This document shows, piece after piece, positions 11,551-22,200 of a stretch of 64,000 bases of DNA; within the stretch, counting starts at the first letter, position 1, and the number at the start of each line of letters is the position of its first letter. The notes under the pieces were generated by a model, which did not search any database, had not been told where the DNA came from, and saw only the letters and a program-made list of their open reading frames with translations. The position numbers and the translations under genes were made by a program. This DNA is from an uncultured Roseburia sp. GTDB lineage: Bacteria > Bacillota > Clostridia > Lachnospirales > Lachnospiraceae. Where the stretch lies: contig CAKRDK010000007.1 of the NCBI GenBank assembly GCA_934309475.1, forward strand, positions 36,695 through 100,694, read 5' to 3'.

Positions 11551-12133
11551 CAGAATTACGTTATACAGCAATCTGAGAAATATTTTCTTCATTCTCTGTA
11601 TAGCATTTGTGGTAATCAGTATTTTTTATGGAATTCGTGTCCATATCATATCAATTATCCAGAAGCATTTTGGATTTGAAAGAAAACGTGAAATCGCAAG
11701 GAGAATGGCAGGTGGTTATGCAGAACCAAGCACTACCGCCAGAATGAGAAAACAGAAAAACAGCGGAAGAATGAGTGGGCATCTGAATACGAACTACATT
11801 GACGTTTCACAGGTGAAAACAGAAAAAATTCCAAAATCAAAAAGGCTGCAGGAAAGTGCAGCACGGCAGGAAGAAGGCACCGTAGTGCTTGGAGCGAAGG
11901 AGACAACACTGCTTGGGGCGGAGGAGACAACACTGCTTGGAGCGGAGGAGACAACGCTGCTGGGACAGGATACCGTGGTACTCGATACTTCAGGTGCGGA
12001 GACAACGGTACTTGGGCTGACACAGCCAGCAAGTGGTGCAGAGCAGGATACTGTAGTGCTCTCACCGGAACAGCGGATGCAGGTGAAGAAAAAGGTGGAT
12101 ATCATGGTAGTTCATGGGGAAGATATCATCTAA
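11534..12133 (+). CDS. Single-pass membrane protein with seven Thr motifs (putative kinase substrate)
   Basis: 199 residues from ATG 11534, overlapping the kinase stop by 17 nt, with AAGGAGG inside the kinase gene. One helix near the N-terminus (NIFFILCIAFVVISIFYGI), then a basic cytoplasmic tail. The second half carries seven related motifs: GTVVLG, ETTLLG three times, DTVVLD, ETTVLG and DTVVLS. Acidic-T-T/V-hydrophobic is reminiscent of FHA-binding phospho-threonine sites, and the same motif recurs in the FHA protein at 22304. I know no named family for it. The coupling to the kinase gene and the motif array suggest a phosphorylation-dependent scaffold. Confidence 0.75.
   Translation: MILMSNRITLYSNLRNIFFILCIAFVVISIFYGIRVHIISIIQKHFGFERKREIARRMAGGYAEPSTTARMRKQKNSGRMSGHLNTNYIDVSQVKTEKIPKSKRLQESAARQEEGTVVLGAKETTLLGAEETTLLGAEETTLLGQDTVVLDTSGAETTVLGLTQPASGAEQDTVVLSPEQRMQVKKKVDIMVVHGEDII
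11888..11959 (+). repeat. Three tandem 24-bp repeats encoding L-G-A-E-E-T-T-L
   Basis: Units at 11888-11911, 11912-11935 and 11936-11959 differ at only a few bases. They expand the Thr-motif array of the membrane protein and could change copy number by slippage. Confidence 0.8.
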
Positions 12134-12140
12134 AAATACA

Positions 12141-12220
12141 AAAAACTGGTTATTCATCCCTCTAATCGTGTCGTTCGTCAGAAATTTAACACAAAACTTT
12201 TTTTCGTGCTATAGTAAACC
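12141..12220 (+). promoter_or_regulatory. Conserved type VII promoter block, copy 1
   Basis: Holds AAAACTGGTTATTCATCCC (from 12142), TGTCGTTCGTCAGAAA (from 12169), a -35-like TTAACA (12186-12191), 18-nt spacer and -10 TATAGT (12210-12215). The same block lies before two other WXG operons (15271 and 32190), with ACTGG always 65 nt before the -10. The GTT at 12149 and GTT at 12173 are 24 nt apart and may be direct half-sites for a regulator. Confidence 0.75.
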
Positions 12221-12269
12221 ATGTCGAAAGGGTTCGGCGTAAACGAAGAAAACTTTAGGAGGATTTACA

Positions 12270-12569
12270 ATGGCAGAGATTCAGGTAACAACCGCAACTT
12301 TAAAATCAAAACAGAATGAATTAAAAGGATTAAATAGAAAATTTAATTCCAAATTAAGCAAGATGGATTCTACAGAGCGTGAATTGACAGCAATGTGGGA
12401 AGGTGATGCATCCAAGGCATTTCATCAGAGTTATACAACCGATACACAGAAGATGGAAGAACTTTACAAAGCAGTGGAGCAGTATTGCCAGGCATTAGAT
12501 ACTATCATCAAACAGTATGAGAAGACAGAGACAAAGAACATCTCAATCGCCAATAAACGCACTTATTAA
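12270..12569 (+). CDS. WXG100 protein (EsxA/YukE-like), pair 1a
   Basis: 99-residue helical hairpin protein with the turn motif W-E-G in AMWEGDASKAF at mid-length, the signature of type VII secreted WXG100 proteins. It lacks a signal peptide, as expected. AGGAGG 7 nt before ATG. It forms a pair with the next WXG100 gene (49 nt on) and is nearly identical to the protein at 15401 (differences at residue 2 and in the C-terminal IANKRTY/IAKKRTY). Probably secreted as a dimer. Confidence 0.93.
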   Translation: MAEIQVTTATLKSKQNELKGLNRKFNSKLSKMDSTERELTAMWEGDASKAFHQSYTTDTQKMEELYKAVEQYCQALDTIIKQYEKTETKNISIANKRTY

Positions 12570-12618
12570 TAAAAGTTTTGTATAAGAATGGATTATAGAA
12601 GAAAGAGGAGAAGAGAAA

Positions 12619-12939
12619 ATGGCAATTTCAGCATTAAAAGTAACACCTGCAAAATTAAAATCAAAATCAAGCGAGTTTAGCGCAGATGCAACAGAGGTAA
12701 AGGGATTGACAGACCAGATGTTTGCAATCATCAAACAGTTAAACGGAGCTGTATGGTCCGGTACAGCAGCAACGACCTATACGACAAGATTTAACAAATT
12801 AGATAATGACTGTACAAAGATGTTCAAGATGATTAAAGAATTTTCAGATGATTTGACTGATATCGCAACAGAATATGATGCAGCAGAGAAGGCAAATGAA
12901 GAGACAGGAAGAGCATTAAAGGTAGACGTAATCAGCTAG
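12619..12939 (+). CDS. WXG100 protein, pair 1b
   Basis: 106 residues, helical, with W-S-G in AVWSGTAATTY. Probable heterodimer partner of the preceding WXG100 protein. The C-terminus (YDAAEKANEETGRALKVDVIS) includes a Y-x3-E pattern resembling the YxxxD/E export signal. Differs from its duplicate at 15748 by only three substitutions. A terminator follows. Confidence 0.93.
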   Translation: MAISALKVTPAKLKSKSSEFSADATEVKGLTDQMFAIIKQLNGAVWSGTAATTYTTRFNKLDNDCTKMFKMIKEFSDDLTDIATEYDAAEKANEETGRALKVDVIS

Positions 12940-12952
12940 GAAAAAAAGATGC

Positions 12953-12991
12953 ATTAGAGGACGGGAACTTTTCCTGCCCTCTAATTTTTTT
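12953..12991 (+). terminator. Terminator after WXG100 pair 1
   Basis: ATTAGAGG-CGGGAA (12953-12967) pairs with TTCC-GCCCTCTAAT with two mismatches, followed by seven T. It should insulate abundant WXG100 message from the next gene or allow limited read-through. Confidence 0.8.
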
Positions 12992-13017
12992 GCAAAAAGG
13001 GAAGGGTGAAAAATTAT

Positions 13018-14250
13018 ATGTCAGATACATTTCAGATTGTGCCTGAGCGAGAAAAACAGGCGGCAGAGCAGTATAAAAGCTGCTATACACAGATGAAAGA
13101 ACACTGTGAAAAGATGGAGTCCATTAAGAGTGCGCTTTCGGGAAGAGAGTACCGTGAGGTGAGAGCTGCATTGACAGGTATTATTGCAAAAGAAAGACGG
13201 GAAATCGAAGATTTGCAGAAGATGGAGTCTACTTTATACCGCATTATTGCATATTATGAACAGACAGAGCGGAAAATCCATGTGAATCCAAAGAATAAAA
13301 AGCTTAATATCAGAATTAAGCCGATTCCGGGTGTGAAGATTAATCCACAAATTAAAAAGATTGTAAGACAGACACCGACACCAAAGAAACCAGAAAAGAC
13401 GAGTGAGCCAGATGAACAGAACAGAAAAAAAGATACAACACCTTCAAAACCTAAGAAACCTAAAAAAGATACAACACCAACAAATCCAGCACCAGGAAAT
13501 TCAACACCGGGAAATTCAACACCGGGAAATTCAACACCGGGAAACACAGCATCTACAGGAATTCAGAATGTATCCGCAGATACACAAACCTGTCTCGATC
13601 ATTTAGATGCGCTTTCCGCTACGTATTCTGCAGAAAAACTGGTATCCATGAAATATGCGGCAGCATATCTTTTGGAAAAAGGTTACGAGCCTGCATTTGT
13701 AGCAGGAGTATTGGGAAATATTGCGAATGAAGGAACGGCAGGTGTGTTTGAAAGTTCAAACTATAAATCAAATCCGGGAGCAGAACCTGGATATCTGCGT
13801 TATATGGACAATAATTATGACTACAGAAGTAAATATTCTGGAAAGAATATTCAACAAATTGGTATCGCAGAAACGGAGGCGCTGTTGAATAAACTTGACG
13901 GAACAGACGGAAAGTTTGGGCTTGGAAGTGTTCAGTGGACGAGTCACGGACGTGCTATGCATCTGATGGAATGTTACAAAAAGGTATGCGGAAGCAACAA
14001 TTATCCGACGCAGGAGCAGTGCCTTCAGGCAGAAGCTCTTATGATTTGTGAAGAGCTCGAGGGAGATTACAAATCCGTATACGATAGCTGGAAGGGAAGC
14101 TCTGGTGGAGCTGATTCATCCACAGCAGCGCAGAGCGCGGGGGCTATTATCTGTAAGAAATATGAGATTCCTGCCGGAGCGGAGCAAAAAGCCGTGACAC
14201 GTGGAAATGATGCTGCTAATATTTATAAAGCAATGATAGGAAGCAACTAG
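13018..14250 (+). CDS. WXG-like helical domain fused to tail-lysozyme-type peptidoglycan hydrolase
   Basis: 410 residues, no signal peptide. Residues 1-85 are a helical coiled-coil domain resembling the WXG-type proteins of this island, ending TLYRIIAYYEQTERK like the protein at 32291. A basic Lys/Pro/Thr linker with S-T-P-G-N repeats follows (about 115-185). The rest resembles phage-tail lysozyme domains: EPAFVAGVLGNIANEGTAG, FGLGSVQWTSHGRA, and EALMICEELEGDY. I infer export through the type VII channel by the N-terminal domain and cleavage of peptidoglycan, either to pass the wall or as an effector. Start ATG 13018; GTG 13006 is an alternative. Confidence 0.75.
   Translation: MSDTFQIVPEREKQAAEQYKSCYTQMKEHCEKMESIKSALSGREYREVRAALTGIIAKERREIEDLQKMESTLYRIIAYYEQTERKIHVNPKNKKLNIRIKPIPGVKINPQIKKIVRQTPTPKKPEKTSEPDEQNRKKDTTPSKPKKPKKDTTPTNPAPGNSTPGNSTPGNSTPGNTASTGIQNVSADTQTCLDHLDALSATYSAEKLVSMKYAAAYLLEKGYEPAFVAGVLGNIANEGTAGVFESSNYKSNPGAEPGYLRYMDNNYDYRSKYSGKNIQQIGIAETEALLNKLDGTDGKFGLGSVQWTSHGRAMHLMECYKKVCGSNNYPTQEQCLQAEALMICEELEGDYKSVYDSWKGSSGGADSSTAAQSAGAIICKKYEIPAGAEQKAVTRGNDAANIYKAMIGSN
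13495..13545 (+). repeat. Tandem 15-bp repeat encoding G-N-S-T-P linker
   Basis: Three perfect copies of GGAAATTCAACACCG (13495-13539) plus a partial one, in frame, making the flexible linker of the hydrolase. Copy number is likely variable. Confidence 0.85.
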
Positions 14251-14267
14251 GGAAGACGGGGAGAAAA

Positions 14268-15269
14268 ATGAAGATGAAAAGAAACAGAGTATCGAAGGCA
14301 GCCGCAGCAGTCTGCATAGCAATGGCCATGAGTGGAATGTTATCCGGCTGTCTGGGTGGAGTCGGTGCAGCATTGTTAAATGGAAAAGAGTCTTACGAAC
14401 CGGAGCCGGATATTTCGTACCAGCCTTATTTAGAGGAGGATTCCGATTGGGAGGAAGATTCGGAATACACTTGGGAAGACGATAACAGCTATGATACGGA
14501 AGAGGAGAAGCAGAATATAGAAAACGAGACAGATGCTTCTACGGCATTTGAAGAGTTTTGCCAGGGAACACGTTCTGTATATCAGCATCATGGCGACGTT
14601 GAAAATAATGATATTTCCTATCCGCTGGAAGGAAGTAAAGATGAAATGTTAGAGCAGTTTGGAGAAAATTATGGAGACTCCGGACTTGAGATGAATTATA
14701 TACAGATTCCGTATACCGATGGTTCGGTTGTGTACTGTGTGGAGATTACCAATACAGGCGATGACAATCTGGATGAGTTTTCGACCTACCTCTTTATGGC
14801 AGAAGTGGACGGAGATTTTCAGATTTGCTTTGAGACAGATACCTGGTCACGCTGTTCCATGGAATTGTTTACGGATGGTGTGATAAAAAAATCCGGGGCA
14901 GCCGGAGCGTATGGAAGCACACTGGATGACTTTTTCCTGAACGCACAGAGCGGAGAAGTGTGCAGCCTGGTGCATGAGGAGACGTATGGAATTTCGGAAG
15001 CGGGAGATGGAAGTCTTTTCTGGGACGACGCCGAGGCGACAACCCGAGGCTTGATTTATTTTTATCAGATTGATGGTACAGATTATTATAAATTAGATTT
15101 GGAAGAAGCAGGTATAACGGCTGATGATGTGGAGCCGTATCTTTCCGGCTATGTTTCGCTGGAAGAAGGAGAAGAACAGGAAGTTCTGATTCGTCAGGGG
15201 GATGCCTGTGGAGTTGATATGACAATGATAGAAGCATTGAATCTGGATGCAATGATACCAGTTCCATAA
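14268..15269 (+). CDS. Acidic lipoprotein of the type VII island, function unknown
   Basis: 333 residues with a lipoprotein signal and lipobox LSGC at about residue 28, then a strongly acidic linker (EPEPDIS to DTEEEKQN) and a globular C-terminal domain of alternating strands. ACGGGGAG precedes the ATG. Placed between two WXG100 cassettes and 17 nt after the hydrolase gene, so it is probably co-transcribed with it. I do not recognise the family. A role as immunity or envelope factor for the hydrolase is possible but unsupported by motif. Confidence 0.75.
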   Translation: MKMKRNRVSKAAAAVCIAMAMSGMLSGCLGGVGAALLNGKESYEPEPDISYQPYLEEDSDWEEDSEYTWEDDNSYDTEEEKQNIENETDASTAFEEFCQGTRSVYQHHGDVENNDISYPLEGSKDEMLEQFGENYGDSGLEMNYIQIPYTDGSVVYCVEITNTGDDNLDEFSTYLFMAEVDGDFQICFETDTWSRCSMELFTDGVIKKSGAAGAYGSTLDDFFLNAQSGEVCSLVHEETYGISEAGDGSLFWDDAEATTRGLIYFYQIDGTDYYKLDLEEAGITADDVEPYLSGYVSLEEGEEQEVLIRQGDACGVDMTMIEALNLDAMIPVP

Positions 15270-15270
15270 C

Positions 15271-15350
15271 AAAAACTGGTTATTCGTCCCTCTAACCATG
15301 TCGTTCGTCAGAAAATTAACACAAAATTTTTAAAAGTGCTATAGTAAACC
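15271..15350 (+). promoter_or_regulatory. Conserved type VII promoter block, copy 2
   Basis: Nearly identical to the block at 12141: AAAACTGGTTATTCGTCCC, TGTCGTTCGTCAGAAA, TTAACA (15316-15321), 18-nt spacer, TATAGT (15340-15345). It starts directly after the stop of the lipoprotein gene. ACTGG begins 65 nt before the -10, as in copies 1 and 3. Confidence 0.75.
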
Positions 15351-15400
15351 ATGTCGAAAGCGTTTGGCAAAAAGAGGAAAAGAATTAGGAGGAATTTACA

Positions 15401-15700
15401 ATGTCAGAGATTCAGGTAACAACCGCAACTTTAAAATCAAAACAGAATGAATTAAAAGGATTAAACAGAAAATTTAATTCCAAATTAAGCAAGATGGATT
15501 CCACAGAGCGTGAGTTGACAGCAATGTGGGAAGGTGATGCATCCAAAGCATTCCACCAGAGTTATACAACCGATACACAGAAGATGGAAGAGCTTTACAA
15601 AGCAGTAGAGCAGTACTGCCAGGCATTAGATACCATCATCAAACAGTATGAGAAGACAGAGACAAAGAACATTTCAATTGCAAAAAAACGTACTTATTAA
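15401..15700 (+). CDS. WXG100 protein, pair 2a (duplicate of 12270)
   Basis: 99 residues, W-E-G turn motif, two amino-acid differences from the product at 12270 (A2S and N-to-K near the C-terminus). AGGAGG before ATG. Scattered synonymous differences show that the duplication is not recent at DNA level or that protein sequence is under strong selection. Confidence 0.93.
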   Translation: MSEIQVTTATLKSKQNELKGLNRKFNSKLSKMDSTERELTAMWEGDASKAFHQSYTTDTQKMEELYKAVEQYCQALDTIIKQYEKTETKNISIAKKRTY

Positions 15701-15747
15701 TCAGTAGTTATAGATAAGATATTTTTATAGAAAGAAGGAGACGAATT

Positions 15748-16068
15748 ATGGCAATTTCAGCATTAAAGGTAACACCTGCAAAATTAAAAGCAAAATCAAG
15801 TGAGTTCAGCTCAGATGCAACAGAAGTAAAGGGATTAACAGATCAGATGTTCGCAATCATCAAACAGTTAAACGGAGCCGTATGGTCCGGTACAGCAGCA
15901 ACAACTTATACAACAAGATTCAATAAGTTAGATAATGACTGCGCAAAGATGTTTAAAATGATTAAAGAGTTTTCGGATGACCTGACCGATATTGCTACAG
16001 AATACGATGCAGCTGAGAAGGCAAATGAAGAAACAGGAAGAGCATTAAAAGTAGACGTTATCAGTTAA
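15748..16068 (+). CDS. WXG100 protein, pair 2b (duplicate of 12619)
   Basis: 106 residues, W-S-G motif, differs from the product at 12619 at three positions (S-to-A and A-to-S in the first helix, T-to-A in DCxKMF). AAGGAG before ATG. Ends in the same YDAAEKANEE pattern. Partner of the preceding WXG100 protein. Confidence 0.93.
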   Translation: MAISALKVTPAKLKAKSSEFSSDATEVKGLTDQMFAIIKQLNGAVWSGTAATTYTTRFNKLDNDCAKMFKMIKEFSDDLTDIATEYDAAEKANEETGRALKVDVIS

Positions 16069-16090
16069 GACGTACAATGAAATATTATGG

Positions 16091-16119
16091 GGGCAGGGTT
16101 AGAAATACCTGCCCTTTTT
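16091..16119 (+). terminator. Terminator after WXG100 pair 2
   Basis: GGGCAGG (16091-16097) pairs with CCTGCCC (16108-16114), followed by TTTTT. Confidence 0.85.
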
Positions 16120-16251
16120 ATCTGTTCACCAGAAAAATTATCAAATTATAAAAAAAGTGGTGAATAATTTGCAAATATGGTATATTATGGAGTGGACGTG
16201 TGAAAACACTGGAAAGACGGGTTTGGAAAGGAAAAGGAAGGGGAAGAGAGA

Positions 16252-19200
16252 ATGAAATACCTGAAAAAGTGGAAGCGGTTAATTGCGGCACTTTTGTGTG
16301 TGTTTATCATAACACAGAGTATGCCACAGCTTGTAATCGCGACTGAGATTGTGCAGAGTGATGCACAGGAAGAGACGGAGGCAGCGGTCGATGAGGAAGA
16401 AGCGGCAACCGTTTCAGCAACGGAGGTCGAAAACTCTGCACCAGAGGCCAGTAGAGAGACAGATATAACTACGGAAGAGAATAGTGTAGAACAAAATGAG
16501 ACTGTAGCAGAACAGGAAATAAAGGAAGAAAAGCTGAGTGCAGTATCACAGGAAAGTGTGTCTGCAGAGAATATCGGGAATACGACTGCTACAGGAGAAA
16601 AAACAGAGGAAACGGCAGAGGAAACGACGGAAGAGGCAGCATATAAAACTGTTGAATTCGGAGTGTCTTGTGAAGAAGCCTCGTATATGAACATAACAAT
16701 TAACAATGCTGATGGAGTTGTTAATGATATATATGGTAATAAAGTTGAGGATAGAAAGCTCAGCACAGAAAAGAGCGCGGATGAATCACAGCAGACAGGA
16801 TGTACGGTAAAACTGTACGAAGACCAGGATTATACAATTGAGGTTACATTGCCAGATGGAGTGGCATTTAAGGCGTTAAAGACAGAAGCAGGGGATACCT
16901 TAAAAACAGAAGGTGGAACTGACCTGAAAATGGAAGAAGGAAATAAAATAACGCTAACGAAAAGCCAGGTTGCAGGCTTAAAAAGCACAGGTTTGATTTT
17001 TGAATTGGAACATTCATTTGTGGTACAGTTTTGTGGAGAAGATGGATTAGGATTAGAAAATATCAGTGGAAAAATAATCACGGACAAGACAAACCAAGGT
17101 GAAGAAGTGACGTTTCATCCGAACACCAATGGACGTTATGGGGTTGAATTGAATATACAGGATGCAAATAAAGTGACGTTAACATTTCCTGATTTGTATG
17201 GATTAAAAGTTACAAATGCAGCATTGGTCAATTTGGAGAATGCACAGGATATAAGTACAATCTCTTACGCAGAAGATGGTGAAATACAGATAAAAGATGG
17301 ATGGAGCGAAGCCGATCAAAAACTAACAAAATTGCGGAGCGGACGATATGTATTGCAGATAGATGTAGAACCGTGTACGACGTTTACATTAGCGTATAGC
17401 TGGGATAAAGGATTCTCAACACCTGATAAAACTCTCCTGAATCCTAAAATTGGAACTGTTACAGTTGTAGAGGAAAGTGACAACAGAGGGAAACTTATTG
17501 TCAAGGGAAGAAATGGATATTATGTAAAGAGCCATAGAGGTGCTCATTTGATACCGGATGTATCCTATGAAACAGATGCGGCAAGTGGCGAAACGTGTCA
17601 GGTATATGAATACAGGACTGAGAAGAATATTTATTGGGGTGATGAAATAAAAGTTAGCATGGGAACGGACACATCGAGCCCTACTACGCAAGTGTCATCC
17701 ACATATCAGCAGGGAACAGAGCAGGAAGCATCCAAAATTATTTCAACGGACGAAAATGCATACAGCATCTATGTTACGAATAATGAACAGGTTAATATAG
17801 GTGTATCGGCAGTGGATGACGGAGAAGAATATATCAATGGAACTAGTGGAGATGAAACAGACAAAAATAAAAGGGGCGTAGGTGTCAATAAAGACGGGAT
17901 TTACTATACGTTAGACGGAACAGATACAAAGGTAATGGTACCGGGTGAGAATAACGACTCAGGCTATACGGTTGCCAATATTGCCCTGAATAATATCTCC
18001 GAAACTACTAAGCTGACGATTGGAGTGCCGGATAGATATGGAAATGAAACAAAGATAAATGTAACAGTTTATTATGATAATCAGGCACCGCTTCTCTCGG
18101 AAGAGGATGCAATAGAAGCAGAAAACTTTGTGGTTAAGGAGTCAGAAAATGGCTATTATTGGCGAGGAGATGCGCAAAGTCCACAGGTACTGTTAAATAT
18201 AAAGGAAGAAAATGATCCTATTACATTTACATACTCCATCTGGAGCGTTGGCGATGATGGACAGCTGAAAAATAGGCTTGGAAAAGAGCAGACGGTTGAA
18301 CTTGAGAATCTTGAGGATACTTTAAGTGATGGATTCATGAAACGGAGATTAAGCATAAACCTCAAGAATACATTAGGAAAGAATTCTCTTGATGAGGCAG
18401 ATGAAGGAACATATTCCATTCAGTATTCCATGTGCGATTTTACAGAAAAAAATGTGGCGAGTGGAGAACTTGTCAGATTTGAAATAAATCGCCATAAACC
18501 AATTATTACAATAAAAAATGATGTGGCATCTGGTAAATGGGTGAATAGTCCGGATAAAACAATTACATTGCAGGCGGATATTGAATTCTTTTCAGCATCG
18601 AATAGTGAGGAATACCGTTATGCGGTGACAAGTGCATTTGGAGATGAGATTAATTCAGGCAGCCCAAAGGAACCGGAACAGAGTGATTGTAAGCCGATAA
18701 GTTATGAGACGCTGAAAGATGGAAATGGAACAGCAACAGTAAATGTTGAGCTTCCACTCAACGAATACGAAGAAAAGAATGGTACAGTTCGGTTTTATAT
18801 CTGGGCATTTGATGATGTGCTGAACCAGTTCAATGTGTCAGAAGTTACCTACCACATTGACAACACCCAGCCGGAAATCACTTCTGTAAAGGCAGAAAAG
18901 AGCAGTGCCAACGAAAGCTTAAGGGGCAGAATTTACCGTTACATCTTTGGAACAGCGTTAAGCGATGAAGAGACATTGAAATTTACAATCTGTGCCAAGG
19001 ATAAGGCGGCAGATGGTGCTGTTTATTTAACCGATGACCAGCCGGAGATTCAGAAGGTTTCGCTCTACTACGTTCTGGCAGATGATGCAGATTTAGCAAA
19101 GATGAGCGTCAGCGAACAGTATCAGTGGCTGAAAGATCATAAGGTGAAAGAAGAGAATGTAAAGGCTGTTGAAAATGCGGATGGAACTTACACCGCAGAG

Positions 19201-22200
19201 CTCACAATAAAAGAGAAAAATAAGTTCTACAAACTTTATGTGCTTGCAAAGGATAAAGCGGGTAACATTACGATAAAGAGTGTAGCCCAGCTCACAGAGA
19301 ATCAGGATGAGTACAGCATTTCACAGATTATGGTGGACAACAAAAAGCCTGAGATTAAGACAGCTTTGCAGAAAGACAGCAAGGCAGATTACACAGAGAA
19401 GAGAGAGGGGAAAAAATACAATTGGTATGCGGCAGACAGTGCCATCAATTATGATGTGACAGTGAAAGATGCCGAGTCCGGAATTTTCTCTGTAGAAGCA
19501 TTGGTAAATGGAACTGCATTGAAAAAAGATGCAAATGGAACGAAGTTCTATGACAGCAACTCTTATTACCAGAAGGATAAAAGTGATAAGATGAAGCTGG
19601 AAACAAAGTTTACATATGCAGTTAATTTAAAACAGGGCAGTCTCGAAAAAGATGGTAAGAGTACCATTCAGATTGATGTTGCCGACAACGCAGGAAATAC
19701 AAACTCTGTCAAAAAAGTAGTCTATGTGGATGAGGATGCGCCAGCCATTTCCCATATGGAATTTGATACCGGTGCAAAGGACGATTTGAGTACGGTACCA
19801 ACACAGTACGGTTACTTTTTCCAGAAAGCGACGACAGTTACAGTGTATGCAACCGATTATATCGGGGACAGTGACATCATTGGTTCCGGTGTTGCTAAAA
19901 TGGTATATCAGTTAAATCCTGCTGATGACAGTGAACCGACGACCGGAGAGTTAGAGGTGACGGCAAACGCAGACGGAACCTATACTGCACAGTTTGCAAT
20001 TCCGGAAGGATTTAAAGGACAGATTGAAGTAAAAGCAATTGATAATGTAGGTCAGGACAGTGGATTCTACAATCCGAAGGGAGCAGTCGTAGAGACAGCA
20101 GAAGAACATGCGACAACATCTGACGCAAAGATTCTGCTTCCGGAGACAGAATATGCAGATGCGGAAGGCAATCCGCTTTATGCTTCTGATGTAACATTAC
20201 AGCTTGTGGCAGCAGATGGACGCTCCGGTTTGAAAGAGAATAACTGGTCCGTAAAAGAACATTATGCGGCAGATGCCTTAGCAGGCGGAACGTTACAGGT
20301 GACATCCGTATTTGACGAAGCATCCAGAACATGGAGCAGCGTATGTGGCGGAGATGCAGACTGGAGTATTCCAAATGCATTAGACTTAAACCTTGTGACG
20401 AGTGCACAGAAAAACGTTGTAGTTGCTTCTGATACAAACCATATTGAAGCAGCACTTCAGATCACAGACAATGCCGGAAATGTTTCGGGTGCAGAAGGAA
20501 AGACCTTCAGTATCGATAAAACAGCGCCGGTTGTAACCGTTGAATATGATAACAATAACGTATTAAACGAAAAGTATTACAAAGAGAAACGTACTGCAAC
20601 GATTACTGTAGTTGATGCAAACTTCTCAGAGGAGAACTGTACGTTTGATATTACAGGACCAAATGCCAATGTTTCAGGATGGACACATCATGCAGCAGCA
20701 GGCTGTGATGGTACGGTTCACACAGCAGAATGTTACTACACATGTCAGGTTGAGTTTGCGGAGGATGGCGATTACAAATTCGACTTCCATTGTACAGACC
20801 GTGCAGGACATACAGCAGGCATGCAGGCACCGGATGAATTTACCATTGATACGGCATTGCCGGTTATCACAGTAAGCTACGATAACAATGCAGGAAATGC
20901 AAATTATTACAGTGAAGCGAGAACCGCAACCATTGAGGTGAATGATAAGAACTTTAATCCTGCAACCACACAGGTTGATGTGACAGCTTCCTTAGAGGGA
21001 ACAGGAATTGCCGTTCCACAGCCATCTGCTTTTACACAGAATGGTGATGTCTGGACTGCAAGCGTCAGCTTCAGCGCAGACGGTGATTATTCGTTACATG
21101 TTACAGCAACGGATCAGGCAGGAAACGAAGCAGAAGAATATGCATTAGATGAGTTTACAGTTGATACAACAGTACCGGAAGTAACCATCAGTGGAGTGGA
21201 AGACCATTCTGCAAATCAGGGAACTGTTGCACCGACTATTCAGTGCAGTGACATTAACATGAACACAGATAGCATTTCGGTTACACTGACAGGTGCCAAT
21301 AATGGTGCAACCGCATTCGAGAGCAGCCGTACCGTAACCGGCAGTGAAGCAACCATTTCCATTGCAGATATTCAGCATACAGAGCAGATGGATGACCTGT
21401 ATACGTTAGAAGTCAGCGTACAGGATCAGGCGGGAAATGAGACGATGGAATCGGTTCTGTTCTCGGTCAACCGTTTTGGTTCTGTCTACGTTGTAGATGA
21501 TAAGACAAAAACACTTGTCGATAATTTCTATACAAATCAGGAACAGGATGTTATAATTACAGAAGTAAATGTAGATATTTTACAGTATTCAGAAATCGAT
21601 TACAGCTTAGATGGTGATATCGTAACCTTAGAGAAGGATAAAGATTATACGGTAACCAGCAAGACGGACGAGGCAAGCTGGAAGATGTATGAGTATTGTA
21701 TTGACAAGTCCAACTTTGAAAAAGAAGGAAGTTATGTCGTATCCGTTTACTCAGAAGACCTTGCTCAGAATAAGTCAAGTAACAAGGCAAAAGGTGAGGA
21801 ACTTGCATTCGTTGTTGACAAAACAGCACCTACAATTGTAATTGCAGGTGTGGAAGATAATGGACAGTACATGGATGCAAAGAGAAATGTCACGATTGAT
21901 ACACAGGATAATATTTTGCTCGACAACGTAGAAGTCTATGTGGGAGACGCAAAGAGAGCAGCAGCAGGACAGGATGAACTGTTAGAAAGCGACGGACAGA
22001 TTTCACTCGGAATTGACGGCGCGAACAAGTCACAGGAGTTATATGTTGTGGCAAAAGATGCAGCCGGAAATATCGCGAAATCAGAAAATATCCGATTCCT
22101 GATTACAAAGAACGTGCTGGTACAGTGGTACAGCAATGTTCCGCTGTGTGTTGGAAGTTCCACCGCAGCAGTTGGTATTACGGGATTAGTCGTATTTCGT

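Noticed and set aside
11733..12105. Minus-strand frames of 103 and 110 codons opposite the Thr-motif gene
   Set aside because: They are antisense images of a repetitive Glu/Thr-rich gene (Ser/Val-rich), without ribosome sites.
13495..13545. CRISPR-like short direct repeats
   Set aside because: The 15-bp repeats are contiguous, without spacers, and in frame in a coding linker.
16130..16190. Promoter directly before the giant surface protein gene
   Set aside because: TATATTAT near 16180 could be a -10 box, but no acceptable -35 lies 16-18 nt upstream and the conserved type VII block is absent.
16185..16766. 193-codon minus-strand frame opposite the giant surface protein start
   Set aside because: Ser/Val-rich mirror of the Glu/Thr-rich region; no ribosome site or domain.
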